64,000 nt of DNA from Neorhizobium tomejilense (GCA_002968845.1 PVBG01000007.1:62001-126000); one strand, 5' to 3'. Shown: positions 37,222 to 46,559, counted from the stretch's first letter. A program made the numbers and translations. Notes: a model not told the origin generated them from the letters alone.

Positions 37222-39216
37222 CTATTCGCCAAAGGGATAGGTTTCCGGCATGCCGCGATGGTGCTCCGGTCCGAGCGGCGTCACCGCCTGGGACTCGTTG
37301 AACCAGACATAGGCATCGAATTGCTCGGGAAGGATTGCCTGGCTGTAGTGGCTCCACAGCTCCGTGTCGGGCCGGTAGATAACGCCGATGAAGCGCTCAA
37401 GCCGAGGCTCCGAGAGGCGGCGTCTCAGCGGCTCGTGCTTGGCAGGCGAAAGATCAAGCAGGAACCGGGATTTACCCGCCTCATGGCACAGCCGCTCATA
37501 GCTGTCCGGGCGGGAAGGATTGACCCGCATGACCTGCATGTCTCCGTCCCAGTCGTGCGCGGCGGCCACCGTGCCGGCATGGGTGCCGAAACCGACAAGT
37601 GCTGCCTCGCTTGCAAAAGCTTCCCGGCAGAGCTGTCCGATATTGAGCTCGTTACGGATTGCGCCCATATCGGTGGATCGGGCATCGCCGATGTGACTGT
37701 TATGGGCCCAGACGATCGCCTTGGCATCTGGCCCCTTGGCATCAAGAAGATGCCGCAGCGTTTCAAACATATGGGTATCACGCAGGTTCCAGCTTTCCGC
37801 CCCGCCGTAATACATGATCCGGTAGTAGCGCTCGGCGGACGCGATCAGCCGGGCGTTCTGGGCGGCATCGAGGAAGGCGTCGCCGTCGTTATTTGCATAG
37901 TCGAGCCGCTTGCGCAGCAGCGCTTGGCATTGCTCGATCACCGCCTGCTCGCATTCGGCATAACCGCGGCTGAGCGCCGCCCGGCCATAGGTCGCGGGGT
38001 TCTGCTGCCAGGGCGTCAGGCAGCCGTAGCGCTCGCGCGCCACAGCCGCCGCCTGCGGATCGACCCGATCCAGATAGTCAAGCACGGCTCCGATCGAGGC
38101 GGACATGTTGTAGATGTCGAGCCCGTAGAAGCCCGCCCGATCCTCCATGGCGTCGAGACCTGCATTGTGCTTTCGCATCCATTCGGTCAGTGCCCGAACG
38201 TCCGTGTTGCGCCACATCCAGGTCGGGAAGCGTTGGAACGGAGGCTCTTCGCGTTCGGACGCGGACCGGTGTCGGACGTATCGATCAACTTTCGCCGCAT
38301 CCGGCCAATCTGCCTCGACCGCAACAATCGTGTATCCCCGATGGACGATCAGGTGACGCGTGATCGCGGCACGGGCTCGATAGAATTCGGCGGTCCCGTG
38401 GCTCGCTTCCCCCAGCAGAACCACGCGTCGATCGCCAAAGCGGTCGAACAGGCGGCCGAATGCTGGATCGTCGAAATCCGGGAGGTCTTCGGCCGCCTCG
38501 GCAATCATTGCCGGCAGGCTCTGCTTGCGAGAAATGCCCGGCTTGTGATTACTCGCGGAGCGCCGGCCATCTTCGGCCCAGCCCTGCTCCCCGATCAGCG
38601 GCACGAACATCACCGCCCCGAGATTCGATTGCTCATAGCTGGTCGCCGTGCGCCGGATAACCTTGCAGAGCGTCTGGCTAGACTCCCCACCCACGGGGAT
38701 CACGAGCCGCCCGCCGATTGCGAGCTGATCCTTCAGCGCTTCCGGCACCGCCGGAGCGCCCGCGGCCACCACAATTGCGTCGAACGGCGCTTGCTCGGGA
38801 AGTCCTCGCGTGCCGTCGCCAGCAAGAACCTCGACATTGTCATAGTCGAGATCAGCCAGGCGCTGCTTTGCCGATGCGGCCAGGGCCTCGTGGCGCTCGA
38901 TCGCATAGACGTGCTCCGCGATCTGGCCCATCACCGCGGCCGCGTAGCCGGAACCGGCTCCAACCTCGAGCACACGATCGCCCGCCCGCAGCTCTGCCGC
39001 CTCGATCATCGCCGCGACGATGTAGGGCTGCGAAATAGTCTGCCCCTCCTCTATGCGCAGAGGCGCATCCTCGTAGGCGAATTCAGCCATACCTTCGGCG
39101 ACGAAGCGCTCTCGCGGCACGGCACGCATCGCATTGAGGACATGCTCATCCCTTATTCCACGCCGCCTTATGTGAACCTCGGCCATGTGATCGCGCATGC
39201 GCTGGTAGTCGACCAT
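37222..39216 (-). CDS. Fusion: protein-L-isoaspartate O-methyltransferase + erythromycin esterase-type domain
   Basis: 664 residues. Residues 1-~210 are a PIMT domain: MRAVPRERFV, APLRIEEGQTISQPYIVAAM, SAM site VLEVGAGSGYAAAVM, and FDAIVVAAGAPAVPEAL. Residues ~230-664 are an EreA-like erythromycin esterase domain (VVLLGEASHGTAEFYRARAAITRHLI, VAVEADWPDA, FPTWMWRNTDVRALTEWMR, IVWAHNSHIGDA). PIMT repairs isoaspartyl residues. The esterase domain has a Glu/His active site, its natural substrate in such fusions being unknown. GGAGG precedes the ATG. No frameshift separates the parts, so the fusion is genuine. Confidence 0.9.
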   Translation of the reverse strand: MVDYQRMRDHMAEVHIRRRGIRDEHVLNAMRAVPRERFVAEGMAEFAYEDAPLRIEEGQTISQPYIVAAMIEAAELRAGDRVLEVGAGSGYAAAVMGQIAEHVYAIERHEALAASAKQRLADLDYDNVEVLAGDGTRGLPEQAPFDAIVVAAGAPAVPEALKDQLAIGGRLVIPVGGESSQTLCKVIRRTATSYEQSNLGAVMFVPLIGEQGWAEDGRRSASNHKPGISRKQSLPAMIAEAAEDLPDFDDPAFGRLFDRFGDRRVVLLGEASHGTAEFYRARAAITRHLIVHRGYTIVAVEADWPDAAKVDRYVRHRSASEREEPPFQRFPTWMWRNTDVRALTEWMRKHNAGLDAMEDRAGFYGLDIYNMSASIGAVLDYLDRVDPQAAAVARERYGCLTPWQQNPATYGRAALSRGYAECEQAVIEQCQALLRKRLDYANNDGDAFLDAAQNARLIASAERYYRIMYYGGAESWNLRDTHMFETLRHLLDAKGPDAKAIVWAHNSHIGDARSTDMGAIRNELNIGQLCREAFASEAALVGFGTHAGTVAAAHDWDGDMQVMRVNPSRPDSYERLCHEAGKSRFLLDLSPAKHEPLRRRLSEPRLERFIGVIYRPDTELWSHYSQAILPEQFDAYVWFNESQAVTPLGPEHHRGMPETYPFGE

Positions 39217-39276
39217 CCAGGCCTCCTTCCCTTCTGCTCACCTCTCGATCGTTCCCGCCAGGCGACGGTGCCGCAT

Positions 39277-39474
39277 TCAGTAGGGGCGCGACGATCGAGG
39301 CGCGCCCTGGGCGTCGCTCGAAGATCGTCTCTCGTCCTGCAGAATCTTCTCCGTCGCCCGGACAGCCTTTTCCATTGCCGCCTCCCGTTCCTTGCGGCTC
39401 CGCTCCGTGTCCGCGCACCTTGCGTCATCCGTCCCCGGCTCAGGCGGCACATGCCGCTCCTGCTTCTCTTCCAT
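39277..39474 (-). CDS. Small highly charged protein (65 aa)
   Basis: 65 residues, MEEKQERHVPPEPGTDDARC then a Lys/Glu/Arg-rich helix (ERSRKEREAAMEKAVRATEK) and a Ser/Arg tail. GAGGAG lies 7 bp before ATG 39474; longer in-frame readings upstream cross a neighbouring gene and are unlikely. It lies 60 bp before the PIMT fusion on the same strand. No domain is recognised and it is probably disordered. Confidence 0.5.
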   Translation of the reverse strand: MEEKQERHVPPEPGTDDARCADTERSRKEREAAMEKAVRATEKILQDERRSSSDAQGAPRSSRPY

Positions 39475-39511
39475 AGCTGATCTCCTCAGGCGGCACTGCC
39501 GAGCGGTTCGG

Positions 39512-39760
39512 TTACTGGACAATCCCGCGCCGCTTCCATTCACGATACGGTGCCAGAACCTGTCCCGGATAGCGCCGCTCGATCTCGCTCTCGACCAAGG
39601 CAATTCCGGCAAGGATGTCGTCGCGGCCCTCGTCCCGCGCTGCCTCGCTCGCCAGCTCCAGCTGACGCATGGCGATGAAAACCTCCTCATCGGTCATGGT
39701 CTCCATCCTGGCTACCAGATCTCCGATCGGCTCGTTTTCAATATTCTCAATGGAGGCCAT
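39512..39760 (-). CDS. Small acidic helical protein (82 aa)
   Basis: 82 residues, MASIENIENEPIGDLVARME, then a helical stretch (TDEEVFIAMRQLELASEAAR) and a C-terminal ERRYPGQVLAPYREWKRRGI. It is soluble and acidic in the first half. GGGGTAAG precedes ATG 39760. It is upstream of the 65-residue gene on the same strand and may be co-transcribed with it and the PIMT fusion. Function unknown. Confidence 0.55.
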   Translation of the reverse strand: MASIENIENEPIGDLVARMETMTDEEVFIAMRQLELASEAARDEGRDDILAGIALVESEIERRYPGQVLAPYREWKRRGIVQ

Positions 39761-39976
39761 GGCTTACCCCATAGTCTGCAAGTCCGCCGTCAACGGCTAA
39801 AGCGAATGGCTATCGCCGGCATGGCTAGGATGTGGAATCGTTGAAAGTGTTGGCGGTCTCAGTAACGACTGAGGCCGCGTCCGTTGGTCATGGACGTGAA
39901 CCCGAATCCGCGCGAGTTGTATTGTTCGCGAGCATCGTCGAGGCATCAAGCCCTGCCGACGAAGGCCGGAAAGAAC

Positions 39977-40228
39977 TCAGCATCGATCGACGTAACGGTT
40001 CCCATCGCGGTCGCGGTAATAGCAGCGGCCGGGCTGTCCCGCGACATTCCCGATCAAGGCGCCGGACACGCCACCCACGGCCGCACCAACCGCGGCACCG
40101 CGAACGTTACCCGTTGCTACGCCGCCGACGACGGCACCCGTGGCAGCGCCGATTCCCGCCCCACGTTCAGTCGACGTGCAAGCTGTGAGGCACAACCCTA
40201 CACATCCGATGACGAAAAACTTTTTCAT
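39977..40228 (-). CDS. Glycine-zipper lipoprotein
   Basis: 83 residues. A short signal peptide ends in the lipobox LTAC (C17). The mature part is a glycine zipper (GAGIGAATGAVVGGVATGNV and GAAVGAAVGGVSGALIGNVAG), a helical hairpin that packs in membranes, then a Cys/Tyr/Arg-rich tail (CYYRDRDGNRYVDRC). The family resembles YMGG-type outer-membrane lipoproteins of stress response. CGGAGG precedes the ATG. It is monocistronic and divergent from the DUF2231 gene. Confidence 0.82.
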   Translation of the reverse strand: MKKFFVIGCVGLCLTACTSTERGAGIGAATGAVVGGVATGNVRGAAVGAAVGGVSGALIGNVAGQPGRCYYRDRDGNRYVDRC

Positions 40229-40486
40229 TTGAACCTCCGTTCAAGTTTTCTCACTGATAGATTGGCTTGTTGGGCATGGCGACGCGACGAGTGTCGGCTT
40301 TGGCTGGAACGTCGCGCTAAGGTCTCCGAACCAAGTCTGATGCCGAAAGTTCCAAGGCAATTGAGGGACAGCTCTGCCGGCGAAGAATGCCGCTGGCTTC
40401 AAGGCTTTGCGACACCGGAACGGAACCATCCCCTGCCTCCGCGGGTTAAATGGCATATTTTGCGCTCTTACCTCTGGGAGCATGCC

Positions 40487-40924
40487 ATGGCTGTACTTTC
40501 CTCCAATGATCGAGACGCGGCCGCCTATCCGATCCAGTCGCTTTTCGTCCCATTCCCCTTCGTCTGCTTCATACTTGCGCTCGCAACCGATATCGCCTTC
40601 TGGCAGAGCAACAACCTGATGTGGCAGAACTTCTCCGCATGGCTGTTGTGCGCCGGCCTGGTGTTCGGCGTAATTGCAATCCTGGCTGGGCTCATCGACC
40701 TCGCGCGGCCCCGCACCCGTCCACTGCGGCCGGCTTTCCCGTCGGCGCTTCTCTACCTGATCATCCTCGCCCTTGCCGTCCTCAACAGCCTCGTCCATGC
40801 CGGCGACGGATGGACCGCCGTGGTCCCTTATGGCCTGGCGCTCTCTGCCGTTACATTCGCGCTTTGCCTTGTGGCTGCCGCCGTTTCCGCCCGCAAATAT
40901 GCCAGATTGGCCTGGAGGATATGA
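40487..40924 (+). CDS. DUF2231-type four-helix membrane protein
   Basis: 145 residues with four hydrophobic helices (FVPFPFVCFILALATDIAFW, WLLCAGLVFGVIAILAGLIDL, LLYLIILALAVLNSLVHAG, GLALSAVTFALCLVAAAVS). This is the DUF2231 pattern of small membrane proteins often beside periplasmic oxidoreductases, possibly for electron transfer. ATG 40487 follows GGGAG. Its stop overlaps the ATG run of the dehydrogenase (ATGATGATGA), so both are one coupled unit. Confidence 0.82.
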   Translation: MAVLSSNDRDAAAYPIQSLFVPFPFVCFILALATDIAFWQSNNLMWQNFSAWLLCAGLVFGVIAILAGLIDLARPRTRPLRPAFPSALLYLIILALAVLNSLVHAGDGWTAVVPYGLALSAVTFALCLVAAAVSARKYARLAWRI

Positions 40925-42495
40925 TGATGAGATCCCTCATTCTCGGCACTTCGGTTCTGTCGCTTTCCCTAGGGCTCGCCGCGTCGGCGCAGGAAGCCAC
41001 ATTCGATCTGTCCCAGCAGATCGGCCCGAACCCGGTTCTGCCTGACCCCTCTCCTTCCCTGATACCTGATCTGAAGGTCGCGGAAGTGGTCGGCTGGAAG
41101 GACGGCGAGACGCCTGCCATTCCCGATGGCCTGAAGGTCACGGCCTATGCCCAGGACCTTGCCAATCCCCGCACCGTCCATACCCTGCCAAATGGCGACG
41201 TGCTCGTCGTCCAGTCCCGCGGCCCCGCCGGCGAGCCGACCTCGCGGCCGAAGGATTTCATCCGCGACTGGATCATGTCGATCGCCCACGGCGGCGGCGG
41301 TGAACAGAAAGAAAGCAATATCATCACCCTGCTGCGTGACACCAATCGCGACGGCACGGTCGATGAACGCCATGACCTCCTGAAGAAGCTCGATTCTCCC
41401 TTCGGCCTCGCCTGGATAGACAACACGCTTTATGTCGCCACGACGAGCGCCATCCTTGCCTACCCCTACGAACTCGGCCAGAACGGGATCACCGCGCAAC
41501 CGAAAACGCTGACGCCGCTGCCCGGCGGCCCGATCAATCACCATTGGACAAAAGATCTGGCCCTCAGCCCGGACGGCCGGACGCTTTACGTCTCCGTCGG
41601 ATCGAATTCCAACATCGTGGAGAACGGGCTCGAAGCAGAAAAGGGCCGTGCGGCGATCTGGCAGGTCGACCGGCGGACCGGCGCCGCGCGCGTTTTCGCC
41701 TCGGGTTTGCGCAACCCGAACGGCCTCGCCTTCAATCCCCAAACCGGTGCGCTCTGGACCGTCGTCAACGAGCGCGACGAGCTCGGCCCGAACCTCGTTC
41801 CCGACTACATGACCTCGGTGGAGGACGGCGCCTTCTACGGCTGGCCGTGGAGCTACTACGGCAACCACGTCGACGCTCGCGTTCATCCGCCACGTCCCGA
41901 CATGGTCGAAAAAGCAGTCCAGCCGGATTACGCCCTGTCCAGTCATGTCGCTGCGCTCGGACTGACGTTCTCGATGAATTCCGCGCTGCCAACTGCATAC
42001 GCCAACGGCGCCTTCATCGGCGAGCACGGCAGCTGGAACCGGGACAGCTTCAATGGCTACAAAGTCATCTTCGTACCGTTCCAGAATGGCAAGCCATCTG
42101 GCAAGGCGCAGGATGTCGTCACAGGCTTTATCCAGGGTGATCAGGCGAAAGGACGGCCGGTCGGCGTCGGGATCGATGGGACCGGAGCGCTGCTCGTCGC
42201 CGATGACGCCGGCAATACCGTCTGGCGCGTTGCGTCATCCGACGGTCGGGTCACGCCGCAACCGATTGGCACGGACCAGGTATCTGTCAATCAGCAACTG
42301 TCATCGCCGGCGAAGACCGACAGACTTCCTGACGGAGTATCCGGTATCGGAACGGAAATCACCGCGTCGACCACGCAATCGGCGCGGCCTCCCACGTCTG
42401 CCGACGAGCGACTGACCGGTCAGAAGCCGCTTTCCGGCCAACCGGATAAGCTCGTGCCCGCCCAGATGCAGATCGCTCCCGCGACGGGCCCTTGA
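40924..42495 (+). CDS. Sorbosone dehydrogenase-type PQQ sugar dehydrogenase (periplasmic)
   Basis: 523 residues with an Sec signal peptide (LILGTSVLSLSLGLAASAQ). The six-bladed propeller of the GSDH/sorbosone dehydrogenase family is seen in VTAYAQDLANPRTVHTLPNGDVLVVQSRG, FGLAWIDNTLYVATTSAI, HHWTKDLALSPDGRTLYVSVGSNSN, FASGLRNPNGLAFNPQTGALWTVVNERDELG and FIGEHGSWNRD. It probably oxidises an aldose or sorbosone with PQQ. The last ~70 residues are low complexity (Ser, Thr, Pro, Gln). Three in-frame ATGs occur at 40921, 40924 and 40927; GGAGG fits the last two. Confidence 0.85.
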   Translation: MMRSLILGTSVLSLSLGLAASAQEATFDLSQQIGPNPVLPDPSPSLIPDLKVAEVVGWKDGETPAIPDGLKVTAYAQDLANPRTVHTLPNGDVLVVQSRGPAGEPTSRPKDFIRDWIMSIAHGGGGEQKESNIITLLRDTNRDGTVDERHDLLKKLDSPFGLAWIDNTLYVATTSAILAYPYELGQNGITAQPKTLTPLPGGPINHHWTKDLALSPDGRTLYVSVGSNSNIVENGLEAEKGRAAIWQVDRRTGAARVFASGLRNPNGLAFNPQTGALWTVVNERDELGPNLVPDYMTSVEDGAFYGWPWSYYGNHVDARVHPPRPDMVEKAVQPDYALSSHVAALGLTFSMNSALPTAYANGAFIGEHGSWNRDSFNGYKVIFVPFQNGKPSGKAQDVVTGFIQGDQAKGRPVGVGIDGTGALLVADDAGNTVWRVASSDGRVTPQPIGTDQVSVNQQLSSPAKTDRLPDGVSGIGTEITASTTQSARPPTSADERLTGQKPLSGQPDKLVPAQMQIAPATGP

Positions 42496-42541
42496 CGAAC
42501 TAGGCGGCGAGATGAAGGACGGAACCTGCTGCAACGCTTCG

Positions 42542-42572
42542 GATCGAAGCCGCCGGCCTGGCGGCTTCGATC
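42542..42572. terminator. Perfect 13-bp stem-loop between convergent genes
   Basis: GATCGAAGCCGCC (42542-42554) pairs with GGCGGCTTCGATC (42560-42572) around GGCCT. It lies between the dehydrogenase (plus) and the mannonate dehydratase (minus) and probably ends both transcripts. There are no T-runs. Confidence 0.6.
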
Positions 42573-42605
42573 AACCACGTGGCGTATGAGTGATCGCCAA
42601 AGCCA

Positions 42606-43574
42606 CTATTTCATGGCTTCGAGCAAGGCTGCTATATAGCCGTAGCAAAACGCAAAGGCTACGCCTGTGGGATCGCGGCCGCTTATCCGGGGAACGTGAT
42701 CGGGCATGATCATGTAACGATAGTCGACCTCTTTATAGACTTTGAGAGAGCGCACCATGTCCATGTCGCCCTCGTCCGGAAAAGTTTCCATGAAGGAGAG
42801 TTTTCCGCCCGCGATATTGCGGAAATGGACGTTGAAAATCTTGCCGCGTGTCCCGAACCAGCGGATGATATCGTCGATCTCTTGCCCGGGGTTCTCCAGC
42901 ATCTCGCCGATCGAGCCCTGGCAAAAATTGAGGCCGTGGTAGGGGCTCTCGCGCATGAGCACGAACTTCTTCAGACCCTCGACGGTGCCGAGCACGCGGG
43001 TAACGCCCTTGTAGCCGGGCGGGGTGTAAGGGTCATGCGGATGGCAGGCAAGCCGCACCTTGTTGCTCTCTGCGATGGGCACTACACGTTCCAGAAAATA
43101 GTCGATCCGCTCCCAGTTTTCGTCCTCGGACAGCACGCCCGCCAGGCCTGGCTCGGCCTGCTGGTCGGCCTTGTCCCATCGAAAGGCTTCGTTCAGTGAC
43201 CCGCCCCGCCCAAGTTCCATCTCCGTACGTGGGATGCCGATCAGGTTGAGATTGTATTTCACCGACGGGATTCCGGCCTTGGCGGTTTCCTCGATCAGCC
43301 TGCATACCGCATCGATCTGCCGGTCGCGATCCGGACCCTTGAGGAGGATGTCCGGATAGGATGCCTTCTCGATGGGCTGCGACGGAAGCGGAAGCTGGAT
43401 CATGTCGAGGATGAGCCCGAAGCTTTCAATCTTGTCGCGATGACGTTCGAGATCTTCCAGTTTCCAGCTCGACGGCGCGCCGGGCGGATCTGCGCAGATG
43501 TGTTTCAATCCCAATTGGGCGAAAACGCGGTAGTCGTCATCATCTCTCGCGCCAACTTGTGTGCCAACATACAT
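42606..43574 (-). CDS. uxuA: Mannonate dehydratase (UxuA family)
   Basis: 322 residues. UxuA-type TIM-barrel motifs are visible: MYVGTQVGARDDDDYRVFAQLG, GIPSVKYNLNLIG, VRLACHPHDPYTPPGYKG, GLNFCQGSIGEML (metal-binding Cys), GKIFNVHFRNIAG and YRYMIMPDHVPRISG. UxuA dehydrates D-mannonate to 2-keto-3-deoxygluconate in glucuronate breakdown with Mn or Fe. GGAGG 9 bp before ATG 43574 settles the start. It is divergent from an Opp-type transporter, which suggests uptake of a uronate-containing oligomer. Confidence 0.85.
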   Translation of the reverse strand: MYVGTQVGARDDDDYRVFAQLGLKHICADPPGAPSSWKLEDLERHRDKIESFGLILDMIQLPLPSQPIEKASYPDILLKGPDRDRQIDAVCRLIEETAKAGIPSVKYNLNLIGIPRTEMELGRGGSLNEAFRWDKADQQAEPGLAGVLSEDENWERIDYFLERVVPIAESNKVRLACHPHDPYTPPGYKGVTRVLGTVEGLKKFVLMRESPYHGLNFCQGSIGEMLENPGQEIDDIIRWFGTRGKIFNVHFRNIAGGKLSFMETFPDEGDMDMVRSLKVYKEVDYRYMIMPDHVPRISGRDPTGVAFAFCYGYIAALLEAMK

Positions 43575-43911
43575 TTTCACATCCTCCCTAAGCGTATCAT
43601 ATATCATACGACCTAATATGATTTTTTACCGGCTGTCGAGAATCTTCGTGCGGCAAGCGTGGAGATCGGCTGGCGGAACTATACCTAAACAGCTAGCTGC
43701 GATCGCCCGATTTTTCTTGAGATTCCCGCAGAAAATCGGTTGATAATACGCATTATCAGAAAGGTTTATCGTTAACTCACCACGCTCTGTAAAATGTAGG
43801 CTTGCGGAAAGCTCGTGCGGCAAGCTTGCCATCCCCAGAAAAGTTGGCTAAGTCATCATACAACATTTGAACAACCGGCTATGTCTTTGGTTCACTCTGG
43901 GAGGAGTTACA
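43575..43911. promoter_or_regulatory. Divergent uxuA-oppA control region with LacI-type palindrome
   Basis: 337 bp without a gene. TGATAATACGCATTATCA (43741-43758) is a palindrome with 7-bp perfect arms and a central CG, the layout of LacI-family operators. A second dyad is at 43593-43610. A 12-bp direct repeat (CGTGCGGCAAGC, 43647 and 43814) is of unknown meaning. The whole region is AT-rich for this genome. Confidence 0.5.
43593..43610. promoter_or_regulatory. Imperfect palindrome before uxuA
   Basis: CGTATCATATATCATACG, a dyad with CGTAT/ATACG arms and one mismatched pair, 19 bp upstream of the uxuA start and just beyond its ribosome-binding site. It is a candidate operator for a GntR- or similar type regulator that is not in this window. 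Confidence 0.4.
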
Positions 43912-45504
43912 ATGAAATACCTTTGCACCCGATTGCTTGTTGGCGCGGCTTTTGCCGTCATGTCTTTCGGCACGCCAGCGGCTTTTGCCGAGACGCCGGC
44001 CAATCAGCTCGTCATTGCGACTTCGCTTGCCCAGGTTCTCTCGCTGGATCCGCATCAGGCGACGGAAGCCAAGGCCAATGAGATCATGGCGAACCTCTAC
44101 GATCGCCTGGTTTCGACCGACGGTTCCGGAAAGATTTCCCCGCAACTTGCCGAAAAATGGGAGATCGATGACAAGGGGATCACGTTCCATCTGCGCAAGG
44201 CGGAATTCGCATCGGGCAACCCGGTCACCTCCGCGGACGTGGTATACTCGATCACCCGCCTCCTGAAGCTCGACCAGGCCGCGGCCGCCAATCTCAAGCG
44301 TGTCGGCTACAATGGCGGCAACGTTGAAAAGCTGGTGACGGCGCCGGACGAGAAGACTGTGCGTGTAGACCTTTCCGGCGAGGTCACGTCGGAGCTCCTG
44401 CTCTATCGCCTGGCGATGGTCATCGCGAGCGTTGTCGACAGCAAGGAACTGAAGAGCCATGTCGTCAACGACGACTGGGGCAATGCGTGGTTGCGCACCA
44501 ATTCGGCAGGCTCGGGTCCTTTCACGCTGAACAAGTGGACGCCGAACGAGATCGTCATCCTCGACGCGAACAAGAATTACGTCGCCGGTCAGCCGAAGAT
44601 GCGCCGCGTCGTCGTTCGCCATGTGCCGGAAAGCCAGGTCGAGCGGCTGATGCTTGAGCGTGGCGATATCGACATCGCCAGCGCACTGACCGCGACCGAC
44701 CTTGCGACATTCAACGGCAAGCAGGGTTATCAAATCCAGCGCGTCCCGACAGGGGGGTTCTATGTCCTGTCGATGAACGCCGGCAAGGAACCGCTTTCCA
44801 ATCCGAAGGTCCGCGAAGCGATTGCCTATGGCATTGACTACAAGGGCATGGAAAAGGCGATCATGGGGCCATACGGCCGGGCGCGCACCGTTCCCGTTCC
44901 GGAAAACTTCGAATATGCCATTCCGAGCCCGGACTGGAAGCTGGACGTGGCAAAGGCAAAGGCCTTGCTGGCGGAAGCCGGCTACAAGGACGGCTTCACG
45001 CTGAACCTCAAGACCATTGCCCAGACGCCGCGCATCGATCTTGCAACCGCGATCCAGGCGTCGCTCGGCCAGATCGGCGTGAAGATCAATATCATGCAGG
45101 GCAATGGTGCAGATATCATCGCCGCGCACCGAGCCCGAGATTTCGATCTCCTGATCCCGCAGACAGGGGCCTATATGCCGAATGTCCTGGGCGCGATGGA
45201 GCAATTCTCGAGCAATCCGGACAATTCGCTGAAGGCCAACAATGCCGGCAACTTCGTATGGCGGTCCGGCTGGGATATCCCTGAGCTGACGGCCATCACC
45301 GCCAAGGCTGCGCTGGAGCCGGACGCGAAGAAGCGCGGAGCGCTTTACGTTCAGATGCAGGAAATGTTCGTTGCCCAGAAACCTGCCGTTCTGCCGCTCT
45401 TCGAACGCTATGAACCGATCGTCCTGACCAGCCGTGTGCAGGGCTATGTCGGGCATCCGAGCCAGACGACACGTCTGGAAGGCGTCACGAAGGCCGATAA
45501 GTAA
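43912..45504 (+). CDS. Opp/Dpp-type ABC transporter binding protein
   Basis: 530 residues. The signal peptide (MKYLCTRLLVGAAFAVMSFGTPAAFA) is followed by a canonical SBP_bac_5 order: TSLAQVLSLDPHQATEAKANEIMANLYDRLV, ISPQLAEKWEIDDKGITFHLRKAEFASGNPVTSADVVYSI in the N-lobe, and AKALLAEAGYKDGFTLNLK with the C-lobe at the end. It is the receptor of the four genes that follow. Family members bind peptides, but several bind oligosaccharides; uxuA next door favours sugar. GGGAGGAG precedes ATG 43912. Confidence 0.9.
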   Translation: MKYLCTRLLVGAAFAVMSFGTPAAFAETPANQLVIATSLAQVLSLDPHQATEAKANEIMANLYDRLVSTDGSGKISPQLAEKWEIDDKGITFHLRKAEFASGNPVTSADVVYSITRLLKLDQAAAANLKRVGYNGGNVEKLVTAPDEKTVRVDLSGEVTSELLLYRLAMVIASVVDSKELKSHVVNDDWGNAWLRTNSAGSGPFTLNKWTPNEIVILDANKNYVAGQPKMRRVVVRHVPESQVERLMLERGDIDIASALTATDLATFNGKQGYQIQRVPTGGFYVLSMNAGKEPLSNPKVREAIAYGIDYKGMEKAIMGPYGRARTVPVPENFEYAIPSPDWKLDVAKAKALLAEAGYKDGFTLNLKTIAQTPRIDLATAIQASLGQIGVKINIMQGNGADIIAAHRARDFDLLIPQTGAYMPNVLGAMEQFSSNPDNSLKANNAGNFVWRSGWDIPELTAITAKAALEPDAKKRGALYVQMQEMFVAQKPAVLPLFERYEPIVLTSRVQGYVGHPSQTTRLEGVTKADK

Positions 45505-45530
45505 CTTAACGTCAGGTCAGGCAGCCGATC

Positions 45531-46559
45531 ATGAAGGAACTTTCGTTAGGCGAGCTGGGACGACGACTTCTCCATCTGATCGTCAGCCTGTTCATCCTGT
45601 TGTGCGTCACCTTCGTGATCGGCCGCGTCATGCCGACCGATCCGGTCGGGGCCATTGTCGGCGAACTCGCCGATCCGAAAGCCTACGAGGCCATGCGCGT
45701 CAGGCTTGGGCTCGACTTGCCGCTCTACCAGCAATTCTTCGTCTATGTCTGGGGACTGCTGCACGGCGATATGGGCACGGCCATCCTGACCGGCAACGCA
45801 GTCACCAAGGACCTGTCCCAGGCTTTCCCGGCAACGCTGGAACTTGCAACGCTCGCGGTGTTGATTTCCACCCTAGTCGGCGTTCCTCTCGGCCTGGCGG
45901 CCGGTCTTTTCAGGGATAGCGCGATCGACAAGTTCGCCCGCGTCTTCGCGCTGGTCGGACATTCGATCCCGGTCTTCTGGTTCGGTATCGTGGGGTTGGT
46001 CATCTTCTATGCCGGCCTCAATCTGGTCGGCGGGCCGGGCCGCGTCGATGTCTTCTACGAAGGCCTGATCGAGCCGACCACCGGGCTGATGCTCGTCGAC
46101 AGTCTGCTCGAAGGCGAGACCGATATATTCTGGAACGCCCTGTCGCACATCATCCTGCCGGCGTGCATCCTGGCCTATATGGCCATGGCCTATATCACGC
46201 GCATGACCCGCGCGTTCACGCTGGAACAGCTCAATCAGGACTATGTCATCGCCGCGCGCGCCAAGGGCGTCGGTCCGGTCCGCACCGTCATCAGCCACGT
46301 CCTGCCCAATATCGCCGTTCAGCTGATCACGGTGCTTGCGATCTCCTACGGCAACCTGCTGGAAGGCGCCGTGGTGACGGAGATCGTGTTTTCATGGCCG
46401 GGCATCGGTCAGTACATGACCAATGCCCTCATGATCGGTGACATGAACGCAATCCTCGCGGCGACCATCATTGTTGGTTTCATCTTCATGTTCCTGAATT
46501 TCGTTGCAGACATTGCCTACGCGCTTCTTGATCCGCGTACCCGGGAGGCCGCACGATGA
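45531..46559 (+). CDS. Opp/Dpp-type ABC permease (DppB type)
   Basis: 342 residues. It has the first helix near residues 15-30, the segment DPVGAIVGELADPKAYEAMRVRLGLDLPLYQQF typical of DppB N-termini, and the EAA loop AARAKGVGPVRTVISHVLPN. It forms the channel with the next permease. The ATG follows the binding-protein stop by 26 bp, and its stop overlaps the next start (ATGA). Confidence 0.92.
   Translation: MKELSLGELGRRLLHLIVSLFILLCVTFVIGRVMPTDPVGAIVGELADPKAYEAMRVRLGLDLPLYQQFFVYVWGLLHGDMGTAILTGNAVTKDLSQAFPATLELATLAVLISTLVGVPLGLAAGLFRDSAIDKFARVFALVGHSIPVFWFGIVGLVIFYAGLNLVGGPGRVDVFYEGLIEPTTGLMLVDSLLEGETDIFWNALSHIILPACILAYMAMAYITRMTRAFTLEQLNQDYVIAARAKGVGPVRTVISHVLPNIAVQLITVLAISYGNLLEGAVVTEIVFSWPGIGQYMTNALMIGDMNAILAATIIVGFIFMFLNFVADIAYALLDPRTREAAR

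Noticed and set aside
43647..43825. 12-bp direct repeat CGTGCGGCAAGC (43647 and 43814)
   Set aside because: Only two copies 167 bp apart with no other context; chance cannot be excluded.
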